Assembly (NCBI RefSeq): GCF_002551245.1
Contig: NZ_NTGZ01000042.1
Span: forward strand, 1 to 38,465
Source of the DNA: Streptomyces sp. rh34
Lineage (GTDB): Bacteria > Actinomycetota > Actinomycetes > Streptomycetales > Streptomycetaceae
DNA: 38,465 bases
Reading direction: 5' to 3'
The position numbers and the translations under genes are program-made. Every line of letters starts with the position of its first letter. Position 1 is the stretch's first letter. The notes beneath the pieces are model-generated. The model was not told where the DNA came from and made no database searches. It worked only from the letters and a program-made list of their open reading frames with translations. Of the stretch, positions 29,636 through 38,102 are shown piece after piece.

Positions 29636-30772
29636 ATGGCCAGTGTCACGTTCGACAAGGCGTCCCGCGTCTACCCCGGCTCCACGAAGCCGGCCGTGGA
29701 CCAGCTCGAGATCGACATCGCGGACGGTGAGTTCCTCGTCCTCGTCGGTCCCTCCGGTTGTGGCAAGTCGACCTCCCTGCGCATGCTCGCTGGTCTTGAG
29801 GACGTCAACGGCGGCGCGATCCGCATCGGTGACCGCGACGTCACGCACCTGCCGCCGAAGGACCGGGACATCGCCATGGTGTTCCAGAACTACGCGCTCT
29901 ACCCGCACATGTCCGTCGCGGACAACATGGGCTTCGCGCTGAAGATCGCCGGTATCAACAAGACCGAGATCCGGGCGAAGGTCGAAGAGGCCGCCAAGAT
30001 GCTGGACCTCACCGACTACCTGGACCGCAAGCCGAAGGCGCTCTCCGGTGGTCAGCGTCAGCGTGTGGCGATGGGCCGGGCCATCGTCCGTGAGCCGCAG
30101 GTCTTCCTCATGGACGAGCCGCTGTCGAACCTCGACGCCAAGCTCCGTGTCTCGACCCGTACGCAGATCGCCTCGCTGCAGCGCCGCCTCGGCATCACCA
30201 CCGTGTACGTCACCCACGACCAGGTCGAGGCCCTCACCATGGGCGACCGGGTCGCGGTGCTGAAGGACGGGCTGCTCCAGCAGGTCGACTCGCCGCGCAA
30301 CATGTACGACCGCCCCGCGAACCTCTTCGTCGCCGGCTTCATCGGCTCCCCCGCGATGAACCTCGTCGAGGTCCCGATCACCGACGGCGGCGTGAAGTTC
30401 GGCAACAGCGTCGTCCCGGTCTCCCGCGAGGCGCTCACCGCCGCCGCGGACCGCGGTGACACCACCGTCACGGTCGGCATCCGCCCCGAGCACTTCGACA
30501 TCGTCGAGCACGGTGGCGCCGCCGCGAAGTCGCTGACCAAGGACGCCACGGACGCGCCGGCCGGTCTCGCCGTCTCCGTCAACGTGGTCGAGGAGCTCGG
30601 CGCCGACGGCTTCGTCTACGGTGGCGCGCAGGTCGCCGGCGAGCACAAGGACCTGGTCGTCCGCGTCGGCGGCCGTGCCGTTCCGGAGAAGGGCACGGAG
30701 CTGCACGTCGTCCCGCGCCCGGACGAGCTGCACGTCTTCGCGACCTCCACCGGCGAGCGTCTCACCAACTGA
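29636..30772 (+). CDS. msiK: Multiple-sugar ABC transporter ATPase MsiK
   Basis: Protein of 378 aa with Walker A GPSGCGKST (about 38-46), Q-loop MVFQNYALYPHMSV, signature LSGGQRQRVAMGRAIV (about 137-152), Walker B VFLMDEPLSNLDAKLR and a C-terminal OB/TOBE regulatory domain. It is of the MalK/UgpC type. In Streptomyces MsiK is the shared ATPase that energises several sugar importers (maltose, cellobiose, xylobiose and others), which lack their own ATPase genes. Consistent with this it is a lone gene with no permease beside it. GAGGAGAAG precedes ATG 29636. Confidence 0.95.
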   Translation: MASVTFDKASRVYPGSTKPAVDQLEIDIADGEFLVLVGPSGCGKSTSLRMLAGLEDVNGGAIRIGDRDVTHLPPKDRDIAMVFQNYALYPHMSVADNMGFALKIAGINKTEIRAKVEEAAKMLDLTDYLDRKPKALSGGQRQRVAMGRAIVREPQVFLMDEPLSNLDAKLRVSTRTQIASLQRRLGITTVYVTHDQVEALTMGDRVAVLKDGLLQQVDSPRNMYDRPANLFVAGFIGSPAMNLVEVPITDGGVKFGNSVVPVSREALTAAADRGDTTVTVGIRPEHFDIVEHGGAAAKSLTKDATDAPAGLAVSVNVVEELGADGFVYGGAQVAGEHKDLVVRVGGRAVPEKGTELHVVPRPDELHVFATSTGERLTN

Positions 30773-30792
30773 CGCCCCATCCGCCGTACGCC

Positions 30793-30830
30793 CGGCCCCG
30801 CACTCCCCGCAAGGGGGTGCGGGGCCGTTT
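30793..30830 (+). terminator. Rho-independent-like terminator after msiK
   Basis: CGGCCCCGCAC (30793-30803) pairs with GTGCGGGGCCG (30817-30827). The inner CCCC-GCAA-GGGG extends the stem, and TTT follows. Confidence 0.82.
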
Positions 30831-30999
30831 GCGTGGTCCCGGCGAGTTTGGGTTTCGGTGCCGGGTGGCGGCAAATACCCCGGCACACAGGGCATTTCGC
30901 CCTGGTTCGTCAAGCCCGTATTCGAAAGGGCGCGTCGAACCATCCCCCGCAAGGGTGACGAATTGTCGCCAAGTCATCACTGGCCGCTACGCTCGCTGC

Positions 31000-31413
31000 G
31001 TGACCCACACCGCGCGCCGCATCGGCCGATCCCTCGCTCTCGTCCTGCCCGTCGTCATGGTTCTGTCCGGGACCCTCGCGGTCACCAGCGTTCAGTGGGC
31101 GGAGTCGGACACCGACTCCCAGCTGCTGGCCGCCTCCTCGGAGACCGTGTCCAAGCCCGCGAAGCCGCACGCCCCGCAGCACGTCCTGCGCGAGAAGCTG
31201 CTCGTGGAGCTGCAGGAGAAGGACCCGGGCGCCGCGCTCACGGGCCTCCAGCGCGCCGTCGAGCAGCGTCCCTCGCTCGCCCGCCACTGCATGTCGATCG
31301 CGAAGGCCCTCGGCAAGGCGGCCGTCGAGCAGTACGGCCCGACCCGTGCGCACCGCTTCTCCCGGCCCGTCTGTGACACCTCGTTCGCCTCCGGGGTCGC
31401 GCAGTTCAGCTAG
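31000..31413 (+). CDS. Small exported or membrane-anchored protein (137 aa)
   Basis: Starts VTHTARRIGRSLALVLPVVMVLSGTLAVTSVQWA: a basic n-region and a hydrophobic helix, a signal peptide or anchor. The mature part is helical and ends in RFSRPVCDTSFASGVAQFS. Function unknown; a gene of this type lies beside msiK in other streptomycetes (from memory). The GTG at 31000 is preferred because a -10-like TACGCT (30988-30993) lies just 6 nt upstream, with TTGTCG (30963-30968) as -35, suggesting a leaderless mRNA. Confidence 0.72.
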   Translation: MTHTARRIGRSLALVLPVVMVLSGTLAVTSVQWAESDTDSQLLAASSETVSKPAKPHAPQHVLREKLLVELQEKDPGAALTGLQRAVEQRPSLARHCMSIAKALGKAAVEQYGPTRAHRFSRPVCDTSFASGVAQFS

Positions 31414-31486
31414 GAGCTCCCACGCCGGGAGGCGGTCACGCGGAGCGTCGCCGCTCCGCCGGCGGGCACCGCATATCGTGCCTGCC

Positions 31487-32203
31487 ATGCATACGTATCC
31501 GACGCAGGCCGTGATCCTTGCCGGTGGCCAGGGGTCGCGGCTGCGGCCGTACACCGACGACCGCCCCAAGCCGATGGTCGAGATCCCCGGAACCGGGACT
31601 CCGATCATCGGCCATCAGCTGTCCTGGCTGGCCGCCGAAGGCGTCACCGACGCCGTGGTCTCCTGCGGGCACCTCGCCGAGGTGCTCCAGGAGTGGCTGG
31701 ACGCCGCCGTACTGCCGCTCCGGGTCACCACCGTCGTGGAGACCGAGCCGCTGGGCCGTGGCGGCGGCCTGAAGTACGCGGCCGGGCGGCTGCCCGATCC
31801 GGAGCAGCCCTGGTACGCCACCAACGGCGACATCTGGACCCGCTTCTCCCTGCGGGAGATGGCCGCCTTCCACACGGAGCGCGACGCCACCGCCACCCTG
31901 GCCCTCGCCCGGCCCCGGATCCCGTGGGGCGCCGTGGAGACGGACGCGTTCGGGCACATCACCGACTTCATCGAGTCGCCGCCCTCCCCGTATCTGATCA
32001 ACGCGGGGGTGTACGTGTTCTCGCCCGCGTTCACGAAGCTGCTGCCGGACCGCGGCGACCACGAGCGGACCACGTTCCCGCGGCTCGCCCGCGAGCGCCG
32101 GCTGGCCGGGTATCCGCTGCCGAACGGGGCGTACTGGCGGGCCATCGACACCGCGAAGGACCTGACCGAGGCGGCCCGCGAGCTCGGCGCCCACGACGGC
32201 TGA
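31487..32203 (+). CDS. Sugar-1-phosphate nucleotidyltransferase family protein
   Basis: Protein of 238 aa. The signature AVILAGGQGSRLRPYTDDRPKPMVEI (about 8-33) is the nucleotide-binding loop and catalytic Arg/Lys region of the NTP_transferase family (GDP-mannose, glucose-1-phosphate and MurNAc-1-phosphate enzymes), and ATNGDIWTR supplies the metal-binding Asp. The short length without a C-terminal beta-helix fits MurU/HddC-like enzymes; exact sugar unknown. A TATCGT hexamer (31474-31479) lies 7 nt before ATG 31487, suggesting a leaderless message. Confidence 0.87.
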   Translation: MHTYPTQAVILAGGQGSRLRPYTDDRPKPMVEIPGTGTPIIGHQLSWLAAEGVTDAVVSCGHLAEVLQEWLDAAVLPLRVTTVVETEPLGRGGGLKYAAGRLPDPEQPWYATNGDIWTRFSLREMAAFHTERDATATLALARPRIPWGAVETDAFGHITDFIESPPSPYLINAGVYVFSPAFTKLLPDRGDHERTTFPRLARERRLAGYPLPNGAYWRAIDTAKDLTEAARELGAHDG

Positions 32204-32270
32204 CACCGCCGTCACCTTCACCGCCGTCACCTTCGCAGCTGTCGCCTTCGCCCCTGGGGACCCGCCTGCA

Positions 32271-32326
32271 CACGAAGGGGCGGCCCCCGCCCGGTTGTTC
32301 CGCCGGGTGGGGGCCGCCCCTTCGTG
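32271..32326. terminator. Long bidirectional terminator hairpin
   Basis: Arms 32271-32294 and 32303-32326 are complementary at 23 of 24 positions (one G-U) around an 8-nt loop. It lies between the convergent stops at 32203 and 32339. Confidence 0.85.
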
Positions 32327-32338
32327 CTGTCGTACGGG

Positions 32339-33985
32339 TCAGCCGAGGAGGCCGCCGATCGGGTTCCGGCCGCCGCCCGTGGTCGATCCCTCGCCGCCGC
32401 CGGAGGAGGTCGAGCCGCCGGTGGGGGCCGGTTCGCCGCCGCCTCCGGAGGAGGCGTCGCCGGTGGACCCGGAGGAGGTGGGTCCGGCGCTGGTGGCCGC
32501 CGGGGGCTCCTGCGGGGTGGACTGCTGCGGGGGTTCCTGGCCTGTGCCCTGGGTCTGGCTGGGCTGGGTGTCCGAACCGGTGCTCCGGCCGCCTGATTCG
32601 CGCACCGCGCCCGGTGTCGCCCCGCCGCCGGCGGGGGTGGTGGCCGCGCCGGAGCGGCTGGGCTCCGGCTGTCGCCCCTGGTCCGGCGTACGGGAGGCCT
32701 GGCGCTCGCCGGTGGACTCCTGGGGCAGCGGCATGCCGGGGAGGCGGTTGGTGGGGTTGTCGTTGCGGCCGGGGACGGTGACGACCTCGCTGGAGCGGAC
32801 CGCACCGCCGAGGATGGAGCCGATGAGCAGGGTGAGGCCGATGACGACCGTCGCGGCGACGGTGCCCCGGCGCAGGACCCGGCGGCGCAGGTCCCAGATC
32901 TCCGAGCGCGGGCCGAGCTTGCGCCAGGCCTCCCCGGCCAGTCGGCCGTCCGCGGAGTAGACCGGCGCGCCCGCGATGACCAGCGGGCTCCAGGCGGCCA
33001 GCAGGATGATGTCGGGGGCGTCGTACACCGCGACCGAACGCCAGCTCACCGTCACCAGCAGCGCGGCGGAGAGCAGCGCGCCGAACGCGGCGGCGACCCG
33101 CTGCCAGAGGCCGAGGACGGTGAGCACACCGACCACGACCTGGAGGAAGGCGACGGTCAGGCCGGCGCCGACCGGGTGGGAGAGCGCGAAGTCGCGCAGC
33201 GGCTCGGCCATCGCCCACGGGTGCAGGGAGGTCAGCCACTTCACCATCGAGCCGCGCTCGCCGCCGTCGAAGTAGACGGGGTCGCACAGCTTGCCCATGC
33301 CGGCGTAGATGGAGATGAAGCCGAGGAGCACCCGCATGGGGAGCAGCACGACGCCCAGGTTCATCCGGTGGCCGGGGTAATAGGCGTGCCGGACGGGGTC
33401 GCCCGAGCCACGCCGGGAGCGGGACTCGGCGGATTCGTCGGCCTCGTCGTAGCCGTCGGCGTCGGCGGGAGCGCCGGGGGCTCCGGACCGGCCGGGGTCG
33501 TCGGGCCCGTCGACCGGGTCGTACGCGCCGACGGCCTGCCGCATGGGCGGCAGCAGCGGACCGGTGCGTCCCGGCTGATGGGGGGCGGTCAGTACGGGGT
33601 TGGGCTGCGTCTCCTCCAGGAGCGGGATGACCTGCGTCGCGCCCGCTCCGTGCCCGCCCCCGGACGCCCCGCCGAGTCCGGCGTCGAGGTGTCCGGCGGT
33701 GGAGTTGCGCACGGCCTGGAGGAGGCCTGTCGCGCCGGGGTCGCCGGGAGCGGACTTGCCGCTCCAGACGACGGGTGCCCGCCTGCGGCCTCCGCCGGCA
33801 CCGCTCATGGCGGGGATGCGGGCCGTTTCCGCGGGGGCACCGCGCAGCCGTGCGCGCTGGCCCGGGGCGAGCTGCACCCGGAAGCTGGCGTGGTTGACGA
33901 TGACCTGCGCGGGGTCGCTGTCCACCTTGGTCATGCTCAGGGCGGGTTGCTCGTCGAACCGAGGCGTTCTGGTGTCCACACGCAT
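32339..33985 (-). CDS. DoxX-domain membrane protein with long low-complexity tails
   Basis: Protein of 548 aa. The first 205 residues are disordered and rich in Gly/Pro/Arg. The central part (about 208-350) is a DoxX domain with four hydrophobic helices (MNLGVVLLPMRVLLGFISIYAGMGKL; VGAGLTVAFLQVVVGVLTVLGLW; FGALLSAALLVTV; DIILLAAWSPLVIAGAPVY), and another helix follows at about 378-395. The last 140 residues are Ser/Gly/Pro/Gln-rich, probably outside the membrane. DoxX proteins are associated with thiol-redox and respiratory complexes, but the role here is unknown. Start ATG 33985. Confidence 0.82.
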   Translation of the reverse strand: MRVDTRTPRFDEQPALSMTKVDSDPAQVIVNHASFRVQLAPGQRARLRGAPAETARIPAMSGAGGGRRRAPVVWSGKSAPGDPGATGLLQAVRNSTAGHLDAGLGGASGGGHGAGATQVIPLLEETQPNPVLTAPHQPGRTGPLLPPMRQAVGAYDPVDGPDDPGRSGAPGAPADADGYDEADESAESRSRRGSGDPVRHAYYPGHRMNLGVVLLPMRVLLGFISIYAGMGKLCDPVYFDGGERGSMVKWLTSLHPWAMAEPLRDFALSHPVGAGLTVAFLQVVVGVLTVLGLWQRVAAAFGALLSAALLVTVSWRSVAVYDAPDIILLAAWSPLVIAGAPVYSADGRLAGEAWRKLGPRSEIWDLRRRVLRRGTVAATVVIGLTLLIGSILGGAVRSSEVVTVPGRNDNPTNRLPGMPLPQESTGERQASRTPDQGRQPEPSRSGAATTPAGGGATPGAVRESGGRSTGSDTQPSQTQGTGQEPPQQSTPQEPPAATSAGPTSSGSTGDASSGGGGEPAPTGGSTSSGGGEGSTTGGGRNPIGGLLG

Positions 33986-34197
33986 CTAACCGAGTGATGT
34001 GTGTTTAGGACACTGCCTCGACCGCCCGGATATGTCCGAGACCCGTCAAGATCAGGCCAAACTCGGGCAACCTGGAACTGTGTTCGGCGTTCGCGCGTCA
34101 ACTCGCCCGGCGGGCGAGCCGGTTACCGCGCGCGGCCACGCGTGGCGCCATGCGCGGCGCCACGCGAACGCCGCGGCCCCGGCGGCCCGGCGGACGG

Positions 34198-35154
34198 CTA
34201 TCCGCGGCGGCGCGCCACCTCGTACAGCACGATGCCCGCCGCGACACCGGCGTTGAGCGACTCCGCGCCGCCCGGCATCGAGATCCGCACCCGGTAGTCG
34301 CAGGTCTCGCCGACGAGACGGCCCAGCCCCTTGCCCTCGCTGCCGATGACGATGACGACCGGGCCCGCCAGCTGCTCCAGGTCCTCCACCGTGTGCTCGC
34401 CGTCGGCGGCCAGGCCGACGACCGTGAGGCCCGCCTTCTGGTAGCCCTCCAGCGCGCGGGTGAGGTTGGTGACCCGGGAGACGGGCGTGCGGGCCGCCGT
34501 GCCGGCCGAGGACTTCCACGCGCCGGCGGTCATGCCGGCCGCGCGGCGCTCGGGGACGACGACGCCGTGGCCGCCGAACGCGGAGACCGAGCGGACGATG
34601 GCGCCGAGGTTGCGCGGGTCGGTCACCCCGTCGAGGGCGACGATCAGCGGGTCCTCGTTGTTGTCGTACGCGGCGGCGGTGAGGTCCTCCGGGTGCGCGT
34701 ACTCGTACGGCGGGACCTGGAGGACGAGGCCCTGGTGGTTCAGGCCGTTCGTCATCCGGTCCAGCTCGGGGCGCGGGGCCTCCATCAGGTTGATGTTGCC
34801 GCGCTCGCTCGCGAGCTTGAGGGCGTCGCGGACGCGCTCGTCGTTGTCGATGTACTGCTGGACGTAGAGGGTGACGGCGGGCACGCCGTCCCGCAGGGCC
34901 TCGTAGACCGGGTTGCGGCCGACGACCATCTCCGAGGTGCCCTTCACGCCGCCGCGCCGGGGCGCGGGGCGGCGGGCCGCGGCCTGCTTGGCCTGGGCGC
35001 CGGCGATCCGGTTCTTCTTGTGTCCCTTACGGGCGGAGGCGGGCGGCGTCGGCCCCTTGCCTTCGAGGCCACGGCGTCGCTGGCCACCGCTGCCGACCTG
35101 CATGCCCTTCTTGTTGGACGTGCGGCGGTTCCTGCGCTGGCTGTTCCCGGCCAT
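34198..35154 (-). CDS. rlmB: 23S rRNA (guanosine-2'-O-)-methyltransferase RlmB/TrmH family
   Basis: Protein of 318 aa. A basic, disordered N-terminal extension of about 70 residues is followed by the substrate-binding domain (MVVGRNPVYEALRDG) and the SPOUT methyltransferase domain. SPOUT motifs are ALDGVTDPRNLGAIVRSVSAFG, VIVIGSEGKGLGRLVGETCD and SMPGGAESLNAGVAAGIVLYE, which form the knotted SAM site. The expected product is 2'-O-methylation of a 23S rRNA guanosine. It lies downstream of cysS, as in many actinobacteria, but a hairpin separates them. Confidence 0.93.
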   Translation of the reverse strand: MAGNSQRRNRRTSNKKGMQVGSGGQRRRGLEGKGPTPPASARKGHKKNRIAGAQAKQAAARRPAPRRGGVKGTSEMVVGRNPVYEALRDGVPAVTLYVQQYIDNDERVRDALKLASERGNINLMEAPRPELDRMTNGLNHQGLVLQVPPYEYAHPEDLTAAAYDNNEDPLIVALDGVTDPRNLGAIVRSVSAFGGHGVVVPERRAAGMTAGAWKSSAGTAARTPVSRVTNLTRALEGYQKAGLTVVGLAADGEHTVEDLEQLAGPVVIVIGSEGKGLGRLVGETCDYRVRISMPGGAESLNAGVAAGIVLYEVARRRG

Positions 35155-35202
35155 GATCTACCTGTTTCGTTGCTTTCAGACGTACGTATGTATAGGGAAA
35201 GT

Positions 35203-35228
35203 GTGCCGCCCGGATCGCCGGGCGGCAC
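35203..35228 (-). terminator. Hairpin after cysS
   Basis: GTGCCGCCCGG (35203-35213) pairs perfectly with CCGGGCGGCAC (35218-35228) around a 4-nt loop, 25 nt past the cysS stop. On the minus strand ACTTTCCC follows. Confidence 0.7.
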
Positions 35229-35252
35229 ATCTGCACTGCTCGGCGGGGGCGC

Positions 35253-36653
35253 TCAGCGCGGTCCCAGCGTCCACCGGGGGCCGGTGGGGCTGTCCTCGAT
35301 GACGAGGCCGGACTGGCCCAGCTGGTCGCGGATGGCGTCGGCGGCGGCCCAGTCCTTGCGGTCGCGGGCCGACTGCCGCTGGTCGAGGACGAGGCGCACG
35401 AGGGTGTCGACGACGCCGTGCAGGTCCTCGCCCCGGCCGACCTCGCCCGCCCAGTGCGGGTCGAGCGGGTCCAGGCCGAGGACGCCGAGCATGGCCCGGA
35501 CCTCGGCGAGGCGGGCGGTCGCGGCTTCCTTGTCGTCGGCGGCCAGTGCGCTGTTGCCCTGGCGGACGGTGGTGTGGATGATCGCCAGCGCCTGCGGGAC
35601 GCCCAGGTCCTCGTCCATCGCGGCGGCGAAGGCGGGCGGCACCTCGGCGGCGGGGGGGACGGCCTCCCCGGCCTTCTCGGTGACGCGCTGGATGAAGCCC
35701 TCGATCCGTGCGAACGCGGACTCGGCCTCGCGCAGGGCCTCCTCGCTGTACTCGATCATCGACCGGTAGTGCGGGGTGCCGAGGTAGTAGCGCAGGACGA
35801 TCGGGCGCCACTGCTTGACCATCTCGCTGACGAGGACGGAGTTGCCCAGCGACTTCGACATCTTCTCGCCGGACATGGTGACCCAGGCGTTGTGCACCCA
35901 GTACGTGGCGAACGCGTCGCCGTACGCCTTGGCCTGGGCGATCTCGTTCTCGTGGTGCGGGAAGATCAGGTCGAGGCCGCCGCCGTGGATGTCGAAGGCG
36001 GAGCCCAGGTACTTGTGGGCCATCGCGGAGCACTCCAGGTGCCAGCCGGGCCGGCCGCGTCCCCAGGGCGTCTCCCAGCTGGGCTCGCCCGGCTTCGTGG
36101 CCTTCCACATGGCGAAGTCGCGCTGGTCGCGCTTGCCGGTCTCGCCGTCGCCGGAGGGCTGGCGCAGATCGTCCAGCTCCTGGTTGGAGAGCTCCAGATA
36201 GCTGGGCAGGGAGCGCACGTCGAAGTAGACGTTGCCGTCGGCCTCGTAGGCGTGACCTCGCTCGATCAGGCCGCGCATCATCTCGATCATCTCGGGGACG
36301 TGGCCGGTGGCGCGGGGCTCGTACGTGGGCGGCAGGCAGCCCAGCGCGTCGTAGCCGTCGTTGAACGCGCGCTCGTTCTCGTAGCCGATCGACCACCAGG
36401 GGCGGCCCTGTTCGGCGGACTTCGTGATGATCTTGTCGTCGATGTCGGTGACGTTCCGGATGAACGTGACGTCGTAGCCGCGGTAGGTGAACCAGCGGCG
36501 CATGATGTCGAAGTTCAGGCCCGAGCGGATGTGGCCGATGTGCGGTGCTGCCTGGACAGTGGCGCCACAGAGGTAGATCGAGACGCAGCCCGCTGTGAGC
36601 GGGACGAAGTCACGGATCTGCCGGGCGTTGGTGTCGTGCAGGCGAATAGTCAC
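35253..36653 (-). CDS. cysS: Cysteinyl-tRNA synthetase
   Basis: Protein of 466 aa, full length. The class I HIGH motif is at 38-41 within CGATVQAAPHIGHIRSG, where Cys29 is a zinc ligand. The second zinc region contains WHLECSAM and FPHHENE, and KMSKS is at 264-268 (SGEKMSKSLGNS). A DALR anticodon-binding domain completes the C-terminus. It charges tRNA-Cys. The start is GTG 36653, giving MTIRLHDTNARQIRDF, usual for actinobacterial CysS. Confidence 0.96.
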   Translation of the reverse strand: MTIRLHDTNARQIRDFVPLTAGCVSIYLCGATVQAAPHIGHIRSGLNFDIMRRWFTYRGYDVTFIRNVTDIDDKIITKSAEQGRPWWSIGYENERAFNDGYDALGCLPPTYEPRATGHVPEMIEMMRGLIERGHAYEADGNVYFDVRSLPSYLELSNQELDDLRQPSGDGETGKRDQRDFAMWKATKPGEPSWETPWGRGRPGWHLECSAMAHKYLGSAFDIHGGGLDLIFPHHENEIAQAKAYGDAFATYWVHNAWVTMSGEKMSKSLGNSVLVSEMVKQWRPIVLRYYLGTPHYRSMIEYSEEALREAESAFARIEGFIQRVTEKAGEAVPPAAEVPPAFAAAMDEDLGVPQALAIIHTTVRQGNSALAADDKEAATARLAEVRAMLGVLGLDPLDPHWAGEVGRGEDLHGVVDTLVRLVLDQRQSARDRKDWAAADAIRDQLGQSGLVIEDSPTGPRWTLGPR

Positions 36654-36784
36654 GCCTCAAGGGTAGTAGGCCCGCACCAGTGCCCCGCGACCCTTGGGGA
36701 TCGCGGGGACAACTTTCTGGTACCGGGATGCCCCGGAACGGCCCGGGAAGGGCCCGGAGAGCGTTCTCACACCCTCCGTGGGGC

Positions 36785-37189
36785 CTAGAGGCGGCCGACG
36801 ATCTTGCGCGGGGAGATGCGGACGACGACGCGGGGGTCGTCGCCGTCGGAGTCCGGGTTGAACTCCGCGTACGGCTTGCCGGTGTACTTCATCGAGAGCT
36901 CGTCGATCAGTTCCTGCCCGCCGTCCGTCGTCAGCGTGGCCTCGCCGCGGATCTCCGCGTAGGTGTACGGGGCGTCGAAGGGCTGGACGACCACGGTGAC
37001 GCGCGGGTCGCGGCGGAGGTTCTTCTCCTTGCGGCGGCCGACGGTGGTGGAGATCAGGACGTCGTCGCCGTCGCGCTTGACCCAGACCGGGGAGACCTGG
37101 GGGCTGCCGTCGGGCTGGATGGTGGCGATGTTGACGAACACGGGGCTGTCGAGCAGGTTCTTGAGCTCGGCGGAGAGTGCGGCGGTCAT
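36785..37189 (-). CDS. PPOX-class F420/FMN-dependent flavoprotein
   Basis: Protein of 134 aa, a single split-barrel domain. LLDSPVFVNIATIQPDGSPQVSPVWVKRDGDDVLISTTVGRRKEKNLRRDPRVTVVV carries the PPOX/PNPOx-like cofactor-binding pattern (PQVSPVW, then RKEKNL). Actinobacterial members bind F420 or FMN/heme; the cofactor cannot be read with certainty. AGGAGGA lies 10 nt before ATG 37189. Confidence 0.87.
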   Translation of the reverse strand: MTAALSAELKNLLDSPVFVNIATIQPDGSPQVSPVWVKRDGDDVLISTTVGRRKEKNLRRDPRVTVVVQPFDAPYTYAEIRGEATLTTDGGQELIDELSMKYTGKPYAEFNPDSDGDDPRVVVRISPRKIVGRL

Positions 37190-37238
37190 GCGTACGTCCT
37201 CCTGGGGGCTGCGGGTCGGTCCTTCGTCGGTGCTGCTC

Positions 37239-38102
37239 CTACCCCGCAACCGCGCGTGTTCCCTGATCCTTCCCGCCCCGGCCCACCGGAAGAGTGAACG
37301 CCAGCGCCGCCCCGGCCAGGGGGACCGCCGCGAGCGCCGCCCACCGCACGGGCGCGGGCGCGTCGAGCAGCGCGCCCGTCGCCGCGCTCCCCCCGAGGAC
37401 GGCGATCCCGGAGACGGAGGACAGCGCCCCCGTGGCCAGCCCGAGCTGCCGGTCCTCGACCAGGTCGGGCACCAGGCCCCGGGCGGCGGGGACCAGCAGC
37501 ATCTGGCCCAGGGTCAGCAGGACGACGAGCGCGGCGCCGGGCAGCAGTCCGCCGGGGCCGGCCGGGGCGAGCGGTACGGCGGCGAACCCGGCGGCGACGA
37601 CCACCAGGCCGGTGACCAGCGCGGTGCGCGGGGCGATCCGGTGGGCGGTCCAGCGGGTCAGCGGCAACTGGGCGACGACGACGAGCAGCGAGGACAGCGC
37701 GAAGAGCCAGCCGAGCGCGGCCCCCGATCCGGTGGCCCGCTCCACCTCGCCGGGCAGCGAGAGATAGAGCTGGTTGTAGGCGACGAGGTAGGTGCTGTAC
37801 GCGAGGCAGAGCAGCAGGAACGGCCGGTTGGTGAACACCGCGCGCCGGGACGACCGCCCCGGTTGGTCCGTACGGGTGACGGCGTCCGGGGCCTGTGCCC
37901 GTTCCCGTACGTGGTCGGCGCGCGGCATCAGGCGGGCGTGCCCGGCCAGTACGGCGACGAAGACGACGGCCCCGGCGAGGCAGGCGGCCCGGAAGCCGCC
38001 GCCGAGCAGCAGGAGCGCGCCGGCGTGCGCGGGTTCGGGCTCGGGCGCGTCGGTGCGTGTGGGCGCGGGCTCGTCGGCGGGCTCCGGCTCGTATCGGGTC
38101 AC
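37239..38102 (-). pseudogene. N-terminally truncated MFS transporter
   Basis: The frame encodes 287 aa. It starts with a charged stretch (VTRYEPEPADEPAPTRTDAPEPEPA) and enters directly at an MFS helix (GALLLLGGGFRAACLAGAVVFVAVLAG), which resembles helix 5 of a 12-helix transporter. The C-terminal half (FLLLCLAYSTYLVAYNQLYLSLP onward, helices 7-12) follows in order. Helices 1-4 are absent, and the normal length of about 400 aa is not reached. GTG 38102 overlaps the ABC permease stop (GTGA). A deletion between the two genes is the likely cause; it could still be translated. Confidence 0.65.
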
